A stretch of 64,000 bases of DNA, taken from assembly GCA_963529855.1 (NCBI GenBank), contig CAURZK010000002.1, positions 310,001 to 374,000 of the forward strand, written 5' to 3'. The notes below the pieces were generated by a model. It did not search any database, was not told the origin of the DNA, and saw nothing but the letters and a program-made list of their open reading frames with translations. The DNA comes from 34-65-8 sp963529855 (GTDB lineage: Bacteria > Pseudomonadota > Alphaproteobacteria > Sphingomonadales > Sphingomonadaceae). The position numbers were made by a program, and so were the translations under genes. This document shows, in pieces, positions 52,619 through 61,658 of this stretch (position 1 is the first letter of the stretch; every line of letters begins with the position of its first letter).

Positions 52619-53427
52619 CGCAGCCCACCCGCCATGTACCACCAGCCGGGCCGCTGCGTGTTCAATCGCTCTATAACATCGAGCAGCGCCGCGTTGTGCT
52701 CATACAGCGCGAAACAGGTCGCTCCGGAACCCGACATGCGGACCAGAAAGGCAGGCGTCCCGCGCAGCCACTCCAGCACCTCCGCAATTGGCGGACAGAG
52801 CTGGATCGCGGGCACTTCGAGGTCATTGCGCCCCTCGCGCGCAATGGTCGAAACCGGCCCTTCGGGCAAAGGCCCGCGATCCTGCCCGTCCCACGCCGCA
52901 AACACCGGTCCAGTGCCGAGCGGAACCCGCGGATTGACCAATAATACATGTGTTTGCGCGAGGTCGTTGTGAATCGGTGTCAAGTCGGTCCCTGTGCCAC
53001 GCCCGATACACGCGACGCTCTCGATGCAAGCGGGCACATCGGCGCCGAGCGTGGCTGCTCGCTCGCGCCAGTCGTCGGGCAGACCATGACGATCGCGCAT
53101 TATGCGGAACACGGCGCCCGCATCGGCCGACCCGCCCCCCAGCCCTGCCGCCACTGGCAGGTTCTTCTCGAGAATGACGGCCAGCCCCTCTGCACGGGGA
53201 AGTTTTGCCAGCGTCTTGGCGACGAGATTGTCGAACGGGTTATCGAGGGCGTCTGCAAACTCGCCCATGACTGCAACACTATCCTGCGCTGCAGTTCGCC
53301 CTGTCAGCACGTCACCGGCATCGACAAAAGCAAACAGCGTTTCCAGCTCGTGATAACCATCATCCCGGCGTTTGCGGACATGCAGCGCCAGATTGATCTT
53401 GGCGTAGGCAGTTTCGGTGACGCTCAC
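52615..53427 (-). CDS. ispE: 4-diphosphocytidyl-2-C-methyl-D-erythritol kinase
   Basis: IspE phosphorylates the CDP-methylerythritol intermediate of the non-mevalonate isoprenoid pathway. The substrate site begins TAYAKINLALHVRKRRDDGYHELETLF at the N-terminus, the GHMP ATP loop is LPVAAGLGGGSADAGAVFR (about residue 87-105) and the C-terminal motif is RMSGSGATCFALY. Length is 270 residues. The pathway supplies carotenoids and ubiquinone precursors. Its downstream partner on this strand is the amidohydrolase gene. Confidence 0.95.
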   Translation of the reverse strand: MSVTETAYAKINLALHVRKRRDDGYHELETLFAFVDAGDVLTGRTAAQDSVAVMGEFADALDNPFDNLVAKTLAKLPRAEGLAVILEKNLPVAAGLGGGSADAGAVFRIMRDRHGLPDDWRERAATLGADVPACIESVACIGRGTGTDLTPIHNDLAQTHVLLVNPRVPLGTGPVFAAWDGQDRGPLPEGPVSTIAREGRNDLEVPAIQLCPPIAEVLEWLRGTPAFLVRMSGSGATCFALYEHNAALLDVIERLNTQRPGWWYMAGGLR

Positions 53428-53498
53428 CCTCGATTATCCCTGTTCGTCACCCGGCCTTTGCACGGAAAACGTGGCGATGATTGTCGCGCTTTGGTCCT

Positions 53499-55142
53499 TT
53501 ACATATTCGGATAGTTCGGTCCGCCGCCGCCTTCGGGCGTGACCCATTCGATGTTCTGGTTCGGGTCCTTGATGTCGCAGGTCTTGCAGTGGACGCAGTT
53601 CTGCGAATTGATCTGGAACTTCATCGAACCGTCATCGGCTTCCAGCCATTCGTAGACCCCGGCCGGACAATATCTGGTAGAAGGCCCTGCGAACTCCTTG
53701 TATTCGCTTTGGTATTGCAGCTCTCGATCCTTGACGATCAGGTGGCAGGGTTGGTCTTCGGCATGGTTGGTGAAGCTGAATGCGACCGAGGTCAGGCGAT
53801 CGAAGCTGATCTTCCCGTCGGGCTTGGGATAGGCAATCGGCTTGTACAGATCGGCCCGCTGCAGTTCTTCGTAATCGCGGTGGTGCTTCATCGACAGCGG
53901 CAGGCCGATCTTGAGCTGGCGCATCCACATGTCGATGCCCGCCAGAACGGTGCCGATATCGCCGCCGAACTTGGCCACCAGGGGCTGCGCATTCTGGACT
54001 TTCTTGAGCTCGGTTGCGATCCAGCTGTCCCGCACCGCAGCGTCGTAATCCGCCAGCTCGCCCTTTTCCTTGCCTGCAGCAATTGCGGCAGCAGCGGCTT
54101 CGGCGGCGAGCATGCCGCTTTTCATCGCAGTATGGCTACCCTTGATCCGGGGGACGTTGACGAAGCCCGCCGCGCAGCCGATCAGCGCGCCGCCGGGGAA
54201 TGCGAGCCTGGGCACCGACTGCCACCCGCCTTCGTTGATCGCGCGCGCGCCATAGGCGACCCGCGTGCCGCCCTCGAGATATTCGCGGATTGCCGGGTGC
54301 TGTTTCCAGCGCTGGAATTCCTGAAACGGCGAGACCCACGAGTTCTTGTAATCGAGCGCGGTCACGAAACCGATCGCCACCTGCCCGTTCGCCTGGTGAT
54401 AGAGGAAACCGCCCCCCCAGGTGTCGCTCTCGCTCAGCGGCCATCCTTGCGTGTGGATCACGCGGCCAGGCACATGCTTGGCGGGATCGATATCCCAAAG
54501 TTCCTTGACGCCAAGGCCGTAAACCTGCGGCTGGCAATCGCGTTCAAGGTCGAATTTCGCCTTCATCCGCTTGGTCAGGTTGCCGCGCGCGCCCTCCGCG
54601 AAGAAAGTGTACTTCGCGTGGATCTCCATGCCGGGCTGGTAATCGCCCTTGTGGCTGCCATCAGCGGCAACGCCCATGTCCTGCGTGATGACGCCCGCGA
54701 CCGCGCCGCTTTCATCGATGATGACATCAGCTGCGGGGAAGCCGGGGAAGACCATCACGCCCAGCCCCTCCGCCTGCTCGGCCAGCCAGCGGGTCATATT
54801 GCCGAGAGAGCCGGTATAGCATCCGTCGTTGGACATGAACGGCGGCATGGCAAGGTGCGGAATGTCGAACTTGCCGCCTTCCGATAGAACCCAGTGCCAG
54901 TTGTCGGTTACCGGCACCTGAGCCATCGGGCAGGTTTCGCGCCATTTGGGCAGCAACTCGTCGAGAGCCTTGGGATCGACCACCGCGCCCGAAAGGATAT
55001 GCGCTCCGATTTCCGAGCCCTTTTCCAGTACGATCACTTCCAGCTCGGCATTGATCTGCTTCAGCCGGATTGCCGCCGCCAGGCCCGCCGGGCCGCCGCC
55101 GACGATCACGACGTCGCAGGGCATCGATTCGCGTTCGCTCAT
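53499..55142 (-). CDS. Electron-transfer flavoprotein-ubiquinone oxidoreductase
   Basis: The enzyme passes electrons from ETF, reduced by acyl-CoA and other dehydrogenases, to ubiquinone at the inner membrane. The N-terminal FAD site is DVVIVGGGPAGLAAAIRLK and the C-terminal 4Fe-4S ligands are Cys in TRYCPAGVYEW and in NCVHCKTCDIKDPNQN. The IGCAAGFVNVPRIKGSHTAMKSG region is the usual flavin and quinone segment. It has 547 residues. The gene fits with thiolase and acyl-CoA ligase genes in this window in fatty acid use. Confidence 0.96.
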   Translation of the reverse strand: MSERESMPCDVVIVGGGPAGLAAAIRLKQINAELEVIVLEKGSEIGAHILSGAVVDPKALDELLPKWRETCPMAQVPVTDNWHWVLSEGGKFDIPHLAMPPFMSNDGCYTGSLGNMTRWLAEQAEGLGVMVFPGFPAADVIIDESGAVAGVITQDMGVAADGSHKGDYQPGMEIHAKYTFFAEGARGNLTKRMKAKFDLERDCQPQVYGLGVKELWDIDPAKHVPGRVIHTQGWPLSESDTWGGGFLYHQANGQVAIGFVTALDYKNSWVSPFQEFQRWKQHPAIREYLEGGTRVAYGARAINEGGWQSVPRLAFPGGALIGCAAGFVNVPRIKGSHTAMKSGMLAAEAAAAAIAAGKEKGELADYDAAVRDSWIATELKKVQNAQPLVAKFGGDIGTVLAGIDMWMRQLKIGLPLSMKHHRDYEELQRADLYKPIAYPKPDGKISFDRLTSVAFSFTNHAEDQPCHLIVKDRELQYQSEYKEFAGPSTRYCPAGVYEWLEADDGSMKFQINSQNCVHCKTCDIKDPNQNIEWVTPEGGGGPNYPNM

Positions 55143-55228
55143 GATCTGGTGGGTCCTGTCTTGCTCGGTGACGAAGTTTCGCCAATGCCTTGATTGCTGC
55201 GTCGTGGCAGGTCAAGACCCGGGGCATC

Positions 55229-55978
55229 GTGACCGACGCCCGCGCCCCCCTGCCCCAGGCCGAAGATTTCGCCGCTGCGCTCGACTGGTGGCGCGAGGCG
55301 GGCGTGGATCACGACTTCGTGGACGATCCGACGGACTGGCTAACGCCCCCACCGCCCGCGCCCGACAAGAGCGTGTCGGCACTGCCGGTGCGGCGCGAAC
55401 CCGAACCGGCAGTGCCCGCCGGAAAGCCTGCCTTCGGCGGCGATCCGGCGGGATGGCCGGCCGACCTCGAAAGTTTTCGCACATGGTGGCTGACCGATGA
55501 CGCGCTCGAGGATGGCGGGATCGGCCCGCGGGTTGCGCCGCGCGGACCGGCGCAGGCTGCCATCATGGTGGTGGTCGCAATGCCGGGCGAGGAAGACAGC
55601 GACATGCTGCTGTCGGGAGCACAGGGCCGGCTGCTGAACGGCTTCCTGCGGGCAGCCGGTATTGCTGAAGGCAGCGTCTATGTCGCTTCCGTCCTGCCCC
55701 GCTGCGCGCCCATGCCCGACCTTGCGCGCGAGGGGCTGGGCGAGATAGTGCGCCATCATGCTGCACTGGTCGCCCCCAAGCGCATCATCGCGCTGGGACG
55801 AAACATCCTGCCGCTTCTCGCGCACGAGACAGCGCAAGCATCTGCAACTTTACCGCATTTCAACCATGAAGGACGGAACGTACCGTTGATGGAAGCAAGG
55901 GGGCCTGCCGAACTGCTGCGCTCTGCCCGTGCCCGGGCTGAATTGTGGCGATCCTGGCTCGATTGGACCTATGGCTGA
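55229..55978 (+). CDS. Uracil-DNA glycosylase family protein
   Basis: The protein shows the family-4/5 uracil-DNA glycosylase pattern: MVVVAMPGEEDSDMLLSGAQGRLLNGFLRAAGI (motif I region, with the phosphate loop), VYVASVLPRCAPMPD, and KRIIALGRNILPLL. These enzymes remove uracil from DNA. Clear cluster cysteines are few, so activity needs testing. The GTG at 55229 is chosen because it starts the conserved part; a TTG at 55190 would add 13 residues. The stop overlaps the transglycosylase start by eight bases. Confidence 0.78.
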   Translation: MTDARAPLPQAEDFAAALDWWREAGVDHDFVDDPTDWLTPPPPAPDKSVSALPVRREPEPAVPAGKPAFGGDPAGWPADLESFRTWWLTDDALEDGGIGPRVAPRGPAQAAIMVVVAMPGEEDSDMLLSGAQGRLLNGFLRAAGIAEGSVYVASVLPRCAPMPDLAREGLGEIVRHHAALVAPKRIIALGRNILPLLAHETAQASATLPHFNHEGRNVPLMEARGPAELLRSARARAELWRSWLDWTYG

Positions 55979-57746
55979 TTTGACCGTTCGCAAAACCTTG
56001 AAACTGGCTTCGCTGGCATTCACCGCTCTGGCTGCAGGGGTCGCTGCGCCTGCTCTGGCAAACAGCACGGCGGCGGAATATTTCCGTGCCCGCGTCCACA
56101 CCAGCCAGGTGCCGGAATTGCTCAGCCGGCCCGACCGCGAGTTTTACTCCGAGTTGTTCCGTGCGATCGCGCGGGAGGACTGGTCCCGCGTCGCCGCGAT
56201 GTTTGCCGAGCGCGCGACCGGCCCGCTGCATCAGGTCGCGCGGGCCGAATATTACCTCCACGCCAACAGCCCGCGTATCGAACTGCCGACCATCCAGGCA
56301 TGGTTTGCAGACGGCGGAAACCTGCCCCACGCAGAGAAAATGGCCGGGCTCGGCGCCAAGCGCGGGATGATGTCTGCGCCCTACCTGCCGCGCGAACAGG
56401 ATTTCGTCCGCCAGCCATACGCGACCAAGCGCATCCTTCCGCGCGGGGTCGAGGACGGGACGATGCCGGCCGAAGTTCGCGCCAGCATTCTCGAGCATAT
56501 CAAGAACGACGATCCCGACGGTGCGCGGTTGCTGCTCGACGGCATCGATGCCGGGCTCAGCAGCGAGGCGCGCGCCGAATGGCGCCAGCGCGTCGCCTGG
56601 AGCTATTACATCGAAAACAACGATGCGGCCGCGCTGGCGATGGCGCGAACGGTGCGCGACGGATCGGGAGCATGGGTCGCGGAAGGCGAATGGACAGCCG
56701 GGCTTGCCGCCTGGCGCATGGGTGACTGCGAAACCGCCGCCGATGCCTTTCAGCGCACGGCAAGCCGATCGACCAACGCCGAGTTGACCTCTGCCGGCCA
56801 TTACTGGGCCAGCCGCGCGCTGGTCCGTTGCCGGGAGCCGGACAAGGCGGCCGAGCAATTGCGCGGTGCGGCTCGGTATGACGAGACGCTCTACGGCATG
56901 CTCGCGCGCGAGCAGCTTGGCCAGGCTCTGCCGCGCACGCACGCGGGTGCCGATTTCTCGATGCAGGACTGGCAGCAGGTGCGCGATGTCGACAACGTGC
57001 GCATCGCCGTGGCGCTGGCGGAAATTGGCGAGCACCGGCTGGCAGATGAAGTCCTGCGTTATCAAGCTCGTATTGGCGACTCTTCTCAATTCGACGAGCT
57101 TTCGCGCCTTGCGCGCGATCTGGGCTTGCCCTCTACCCAGTTGTGGATGGCCCACAATGCGCCACGCGGCGCCCGGGCGGAACCGGCACTTCGCTACCCC
57201 GCGCCGCGCTGGCAGCCAGTCGGCGGCTGGAAAGTCGATCCGGCACTGGCCTTTGCTCATACATTGCAGGAATCGGTGTTTCGTGCCGACGCTGTAAGCC
57301 CCGCCGGCGCGCGCGGATTAATGCAGATCATGCCGGCGGCTGCCCGCGATCACGCTGGCAAGCTGGGCGTGGCGGGCAATGCGACCGACTTGTCGCGGCC
57401 CGACGTCAATCTCGCCTTCGGGCAGGAGCATCTCAATATGCTCCGGTCGAGTCCGGCGACCCAGGGCCTGCTGCCCAAGATCATGGCGGCCTACAACGCC
57501 GGCCTCACGCCGATCAGCCGATGGAACGGCGAGGTCCGCGACCAGGGCGACGCGTTGCTGTATATGGAGAGCATCCCTTATTGGGAGACGCGTGGTTACG
57601 TTGCGATCGTGATGCGCAATTACTGGATGTACGAACGGCAAGCCGGCGGCCCATCCGACAGCCGCCGCGCCCTGGCGCAAGGTCAGTGGCCGACATTCCC
57701 CGAACTGTCGGGCAGCAGCGGCGTTTACCTCAGCAAGGCCGAGTGA
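55971..57746 (+). CDS. slt: Soluble lytic murein transglycosylase
   Basis: The enzyme cuts peptidoglycan between muramic acid and glucosamine. A signal peptide (LASLAFTALAAGVAAPALA) precedes a long superhelical domain of alpha repeats, then the catalytic SLT fold beginning about residue 420. This has the catalytic Glu in FAHTLQESVFRADAVS, the GARGLMQIMPAAARD loop and PKIMAAYNAGLTPISRW. Length is 591 residues, typical. The ATG at 55971 gives a good signal peptide. It overlaps the glycosylase gene and precedes moaB by twelve bases. Confidence 0.94.
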   Translation: MADLTVRKTLKLASLAFTALAAGVAAPALANSTAAEYFRARVHTSQVPELLSRPDREFYSELFRAIAREDWSRVAAMFAERATGPLHQVARAEYYLHANSPRIELPTIQAWFADGGNLPHAEKMAGLGAKRGMMSAPYLPREQDFVRQPYATKRILPRGVEDGTMPAEVRASILEHIKNDDPDGARLLLDGIDAGLSSEARAEWRQRVAWSYYIENNDAAALAMARTVRDGSGAWVAEGEWTAGLAAWRMGDCETAADAFQRTASRSTNAELTSAGHYWASRALVRCREPDKAAEQLRGAARYDETLYGMLAREQLGQALPRTHAGADFSMQDWQQVRDVDNVRIAVALAEIGEHRLADEVLRYQARIGDSSQFDELSRLARDLGLPSTQLWMAHNAPRGARAEPALRYPAPRWQPVGGWKVDPALAFAHTLQESVFRADAVSPAGARGLMQIMPAAARDHAGKLGVAGNATDLSRPDVNLAFGQEHLNMLRSSPATQGLLPKIMAAYNAGLTPISRWNGEVRDQGDALLYMESIPYWETRGYVAIVMRNYWMYERQAGGPSDSRRALAQGQWPTFPELSGSSGVYLSKAE

Positions 57747-57758
57747 TAGCGCCGCTCG

Positions 57759-58286
57759 ATGGCCATCGACCCTGAGCGTCCGTTCATTCCGATCAACATT
57801 GCCGTACTGACAGTGTCCGACACGCGCACGGCGGCAGACGACACCTCGGGCGACATCCTGGCTGAACGGGTCAGAACTGCCGGGCATAATCTGGCCGCGC
57901 GGGCGATCGAACGGGACGATGCCGATGCCATCGCCACCCGCCTCAACAACTGGATCGACGATCCGCGGGTCGATGCGATCGTTTCCACCGGGGGCACCGG
58001 CCTCACCGGGCGCGACGTGACGCCCGAAGCGATCGACCGGATCAAGGAGCGCGACATACCCGGCTTTGGCGAGCTGTTCCGGATGATCAGCTACCGTTCG
58101 ATCGGCACCAGCACGGTGCAAAGCCGCGCCTGCGCGGCCGTGGCGCGCGGTACTTATATCTTTGCCCTGCCCGGCTCCAACGGCGCGGTGCGCGATGGAT
58201 GGGACGGGATTCTGGCGGAGCAGCTCGACAGCCGGAACCGGCCTTGCAACTTCGTCGAACTCATGCCGCGGCTGCGCGAGAAGTAG
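57759..58286 (+). CDS. moaB: Molybdenum cofactor biosynthesis protein B
   Basis: MoaB/MogA-like proteins adenylate molybdopterin for molybdenum insertion. The 175-residue product has INIAVLTVSDTRTAADDTSG, the nucleotide and molybdopterin loop AIVSTGGTGLTGRDVTPEA (about residue 70-88), and TYIFALPGSNGAVRDGWD near the C-terminus. It is the complete family length. Other molybdenum cofactor genes are not in the window. Forty bases later comes the radical SAM gene, whose SOS-like box would separate the two transcription units. Confidence 0.92.
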   Translation: MAIDPERPFIPINIAVLTVSDTRTAADDTSGDILAERVRTAGHNLAARAIERDDADAIATRLNNWIDDPRVDAIVSTGGTGLTGRDVTPEAIDRIKERDIPGFGELFRMISYRSIGTSTVQSRACAAVARGTYIFALPGSNGAVRDGWDGILAEQLDSRNRPCNFVELMPRLREK

Positions 58287-58305
58287 CCTCTTCTCACCGC
58301 GCAAT

Positions 58306-58320
58306 GTTCCATGTATGTTC
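58306..58320 (+). promoter_or_regulatory. SOS (LexA) box-like sequence GTTC-N7-GTTC
   Basis: The exact pattern GTTC, seven bases, GTTC that binds alphaproteobacterial LexA is present 6 bases before the chosen start of the radical SAM gene. One or two such matches are expected by chance in 64 kb, so the context matters more than the match. Confidence 0.45.
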
Positions 58321-58326
58321 TCATGC

Positions 58327-59424
58327 ATGGAGCGACGTCTCGAACCCGAAATCCATGGGCGCGGTGCGCAATCCACCAGTGTCCCCACGCGCTTCGGATT
58401 AGCGACGCGCGAAACCGATGGCGACTGGCGCGATTACATGGAGGCGCTGGCCTCGATCGAAGGGGCTCCTCCGGTCAAACTGCGCACGACGGTGACGGAG
58501 GAACGGCCGAAGTCGATCCTGACCTTCAACCAGTCACCCGACATCGCCTTTGACCGTTCGGTCAATGCTTATCGCGGGTGCGAGCATGGCTGCATCTACT
58601 GCTTTGCGCGGCCCACTCACGCTTACCACGACCTTTCGCCCGGCCTCGACTTCGAAACGAAGCTGTTCGTCAAGCCCAATGCCCCCGAATTGCTGCGCGC
58701 GACATTGGCAAAGCCGAACTATCGCCCTCGTCCAATTGCGATGGGCACCAATACCGACCCCTATCAGCCGATAGAGCGCCAATACCGGATCACGCGGCAA
58801 GTGCTGGAGGTGTGTCTCGAGACCGGTCACCCGGTGACGATCACGACCAAGTCGGATCGGGTCCTCGACGATCTCGACCTGCTGCAGCAGCTCGCCGAGC
58901 GCAACCTTGTGGCAGTAGCGATATCGGTGACAACGCTCGACCCGGTGCTGTCAAGCAAGCTGGAGCCGCGCGCAGCTTCGCCGACCAAGCGTCTGTCAGT
59001 GCTTGGTAAACTGGCCGACGCCAATGTGCCCAACCATTGTTCGGTCGCCCCGGTGATTCCCGCTGTCACTGACGAGTTCATGGAAGGGATTGTCGCCCGC
59101 GCGGGCGATCTAGGGATCCATTCTGCCGGCTGGATCCCGCTCCGCCTGCCACATGAAGTGGCGCCCCTTTTCCGTGAGTGGCTTTCGGTTCACTTCGCCG
59201 AGCGGGGCGACAAGGTGATGAGCATAGTGCGCTCGATCCGCGGCGGGCGCGACAACGATCCCGACTTCTTCACCCGAATGAAGCCCAGCGGCGTCTGGGC
59301 AGACCTGTTTCGCGCGCGCTTCCGCCTTGCATGCAAGCGGGCGGGTATAGGCAAGGCCCGGTTCGAACTCGATTGTTCCGGCTTCGTGCCGCCGGAAAAA
59401 CACGGCCAGATGCGCCTGCTATAA
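58327..59424 (+). CDS. PA0069-family radical SAM protein
   Basis: The 365-residue protein contains the radical SAM CxxxCxxC triad in RGCEHGCIYCFARPTHAYH (about residue 78-85), which binds the 4Fe-4S cluster that splits SAM. The family, also called Rv2578c-like, has sequence likeness to spore photoproduct lyase and is suspected of DNA or RNA repair, but its substrate is not known. The ATG at 58327 starts MERRLEPEIHGRG. A start at 58315 (MFSC) would overlap the SOS-like box. It is 40 bases downstream of moaB. Confidence 0.88.
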   Translation: MERRLEPEIHGRGAQSTSVPTRFGLATRETDGDWRDYMEALASIEGAPPVKLRTTVTEERPKSILTFNQSPDIAFDRSVNAYRGCEHGCIYCFARPTHAYHDLSPGLDFETKLFVKPNAPELLRATLAKPNYRPRPIAMGTNTDPYQPIERQYRITRQVLEVCLETGHPVTITTKSDRVLDDLDLLQQLAERNLVAVAISVTTLDPVLSSKLEPRAASPTKRLSVLGKLADANVPNHCSVAPVIPAVTDEFMEGIVARAGDLGIHSAGWIPLRLPHEVAPLFREWLSVHFAERGDKVMSIVRSIRGGRDNDPDFFTRMKPSGVWADLFRARFRLACKRAGIGKARFELDCSGFVPPEKHGQMRLL

Positions 59425-59482
59425 GCCTGCGCGAGACAAATGTTCACCCGATTTTAGCCATGTTCGGGCTATCATCGACGTT

Positions 59483-59989
59483 ATGCGCAGCCTCGCCGCA
59501 CTCATCGCAATCGTAACGCTGGCTGGCTGCGCCGGATCCGCTCGAGACATGCAGAGCCAGCCTCTGACAGAATATGATCTGTCAAATTCGTCAGTCACGG
59601 TCGCGCTGATCCAGGATCTCGCGGAGGTCGACCGTGCGCCCTTCCGGCAGTTCCTGGTCCATCACATGGCCACATCGGCCGGGTTTTGCGGTGAAGCGCT
59701 GTTCGACGAGAATGGCGCGCCGCCCGTCACTATCGGTGATGCGATCAGGTTGACCCGCCTGCGCGAGGAACGGCTGGCGATGGATGGGCAGCCATACCAT
59801 GCGGCTTCGCTCACGCCTGAGGCGCGGCGGGCGATCGACCTCGACCAGTTGCATCGCCGCCGTGGAGAGCTGAATGACATGATCGCCAAAGCGCAAATGT
59901 CCGGCGATGGCGAAACCATCGCGGAAAACCGCCGGCGGCTCACGCAGGTCGACAAACAGATCGAGCGATTAAAGTCGAAGCCGATCTGA
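59483..59989 (+). CDS. Hypothetical lipoprotein with C-terminal coiled coil
   Basis: The 168-residue protein has a lipobox (VTLAGC, Cys16) and a soluble domain. Its C-terminal third (about 110-165, LDQLHRRRGELNDMIAKAQM and AENRRRLTQVDKQIERLKS) is a predicted amphipathic coiled coil. I recognise no family. It ends ten bases before the facing acyl-CoA ligase gene. Confidence 0.72.
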   Translation: MRSLAALIAIVTLAGCAGSARDMQSQPLTEYDLSNSSVTVALIQDLAEVDRAPFRQFLVHHMATSAGFCGEALFDENGAPPVTIGDAIRLTRLREERLAMDGQPYHAASLTPEARRAIDLDQLHRRRGELNDMIAKAQMSGDGETIAENRRRLTQVDKQIERLKSKPI

Positions 59990-59999
59990 TCGCTCCGGC

Positions 60000-61589
60000 T
60001 CAGGCGTCCAGCTTGTAGTCGCGGAACCGTTCGCGCAGATCCTTCTTGCTGATCTTGCCCGTGGCGGTGTGGGGAATATCGTCCACGAACTCGACCGCAT
60101 CGGGAAGCCACCACTTGGCGACCTTGTCCTTCAGGTAATCGATCACTTCGTCGCTGTTGAGCGCCGCGCCTTGCTTGGCAACGCAGAACAGCACCGGGCG
60201 TTCGTCCCACTTGGGATGAGGCATGCCGATGGCTGCCGCTTCCGCGATCTGCGGATGGCCGACCGCGGCGTTTTCCAGTTCCACCGAGCTGATCCATTCG
60301 CCGCCCGATTTGATCACATCCTTGGTCCGGTCGGTCAGTTGCAGCGTGCCGTCGGGGTGAAGAATGCCGACATCGCCGGTGTCGAACCAGCCATCGGGGG
60401 TGGCCGCGTCGTGATCGGCCTTGAAGTAGCGCTTGATCACCCAGGGCCCGCGGATTTGCAACGCGCCGCTGGTCTGCCCGTCACGCGGCAGTTCGGTTTG
60501 CATGTCGTCGAGGTCGACGGTGCGTAGCTGCACCCCGAATACCGGCCGACCCTGCATCGCGGTCTTCGCGACCTTTTCTTCGAAGCTGAGCTGGTCCCAA
60601 TCATGAGTCGGCCCGCCGACCGTGCCGATCGGGCTGGTTTCGGTCATTCCCCAGGCGTGCTGGACCCGGGTGCCGTTCTTCATCAGCCGCTCGATCATGA
60701 ACCTGGGTGCGGCTGAGCCGCCGATCGTTGCCGAGCGGAGCTTGGGCAGGTCGAGGCCATTGGCGTCGCAGTACTGGAAATGGGCGAGCCACACCGTCGG
60801 CACGCCAGCGCTGTCCGTCACGCCTTCGCGCGCCATCAGATCGTGCAACACGGCAGGATCGTTCACGGCAGAAAACACGAACTTGATGCCCGCCATCGCA
60901 CCGGCATATGGCAGGCCCCAGCTGGCCGCATGGAACATTGGCACCACCGGCAGCATGACCGACGACGAACTGAAATTGAACGCACTCGGCTGCAGTCCCG
61001 CGAGAGCGTGGAGCACCGTCGAGCGATGTTCGTAAAGTACGCCTTTGGGGTTCCCGGTCGTGCCGCTGGTGTAGCAAAGCATGCACGGATCGCGCTCGCC
61101 GCCCTCGACCCAACGGAAATCGCCGTCGTGACCGCCGATCCAGTCTTCGAACTGGCCATTATCGTAACAAATATAATGTTCGATTGAAGTCCATTTATCG
61201 CGCATGCGATCGACGATCGGCTGGAACATCGCATCGTAGAGGAGCACGCGATCTTCGGCGTGGTTGGCGATATATTCGAGCTGATCATCGAACAGGCGCG
61301 GGTTGATGGTGTGAAGTACCCCGCCCATCCCGGCCACGCCGTACCAGCTGACCAGATGGCGCGAATGGTTCATTGCCAGGCTAGCAACACGGTCGCCCGG
61401 CTTGATGCCCAAGGCGACCAGAGACTGCGCCATCTTCAGCGCATCGGCGCGGATGCCGGCCCAGTTGGTCCGTGTTTCCGTGCCGTCGGCCCAGCGGCTC
61501 ACGATTTCGCGGCTGCCCGCCTCGCGCGCCGCATGATCGATCACCGCGGTCACGCGCATGGTCCAGTCCTGCATTGCTCCAAGCATCAT
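60000..61589 (-). CDS. fadD-like: Long-chain fatty-acid-CoA ligase
   Basis: This ANL enzyme loads fatty acids with CoA before beta-oxidation. The AMP motif is CYTSGTTGNPKGVLYEHRS (about residue 175-190), the second motif HAWGMTETSPIG, the hinge DGWFDTGDVGILHPDG and the C-terminal Lys in HTATGKISKKDLRE. The ATG at 61589 has a GGAG site six bases upstream and gives 529 residues. A further ATG eight codons upstream (61613) lacks a site. The ACP-type partner is not local. It pairs in role with the thiolase and ETF-QO genes in the window. Confidence 0.9.
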   Translation of the reverse strand: MMLGAMQDWTMRVTAVIDHAAREAGSREIVSRWADGTETRTNWAGIRADALKMAQSLVALGIKPGDRVASLAMNHSRHLVSWYGVAGMGGVLHTINPRLFDDQLEYIANHAEDRVLLYDAMFQPIVDRMRDKWTSIEHYICYDNGQFEDWIGGHDGDFRWVEGGERDPCMLCYTSGTTGNPKGVLYEHRSTVLHALAGLQPSAFNFSSSSVMLPVVPMFHAASWGLPYAGAMAGIKFVFSAVNDPAVLHDLMAREGVTDSAGVPTVWLAHFQYCDANGLDLPKLRSATIGGSAAPRFMIERLMKNGTRVQHAWGMTETSPIGTVGGPTHDWDQLSFEEKVAKTAMQGRPVFGVQLRTVDLDDMQTELPRDGQTSGALQIRGPWVIKRYFKADHDAATPDGWFDTGDVGILHPDGTLQLTDRTKDVIKSGGEWISSVELENAAVGHPQIAEAAAIGMPHPKWDERPVLFCVAKQGAALNSDEVIDYLKDKVAKWWLPDAVEFVDDIPHTATGKISKKDLRERFRDYKLDA

Positions 61590-61658
61590 CGGCCTCTCCA
61601 ACATATGTTTCATGCAGTCATGCCGCTGGCGAGGCGCCTTGGCAACGCCGAGCAGACA

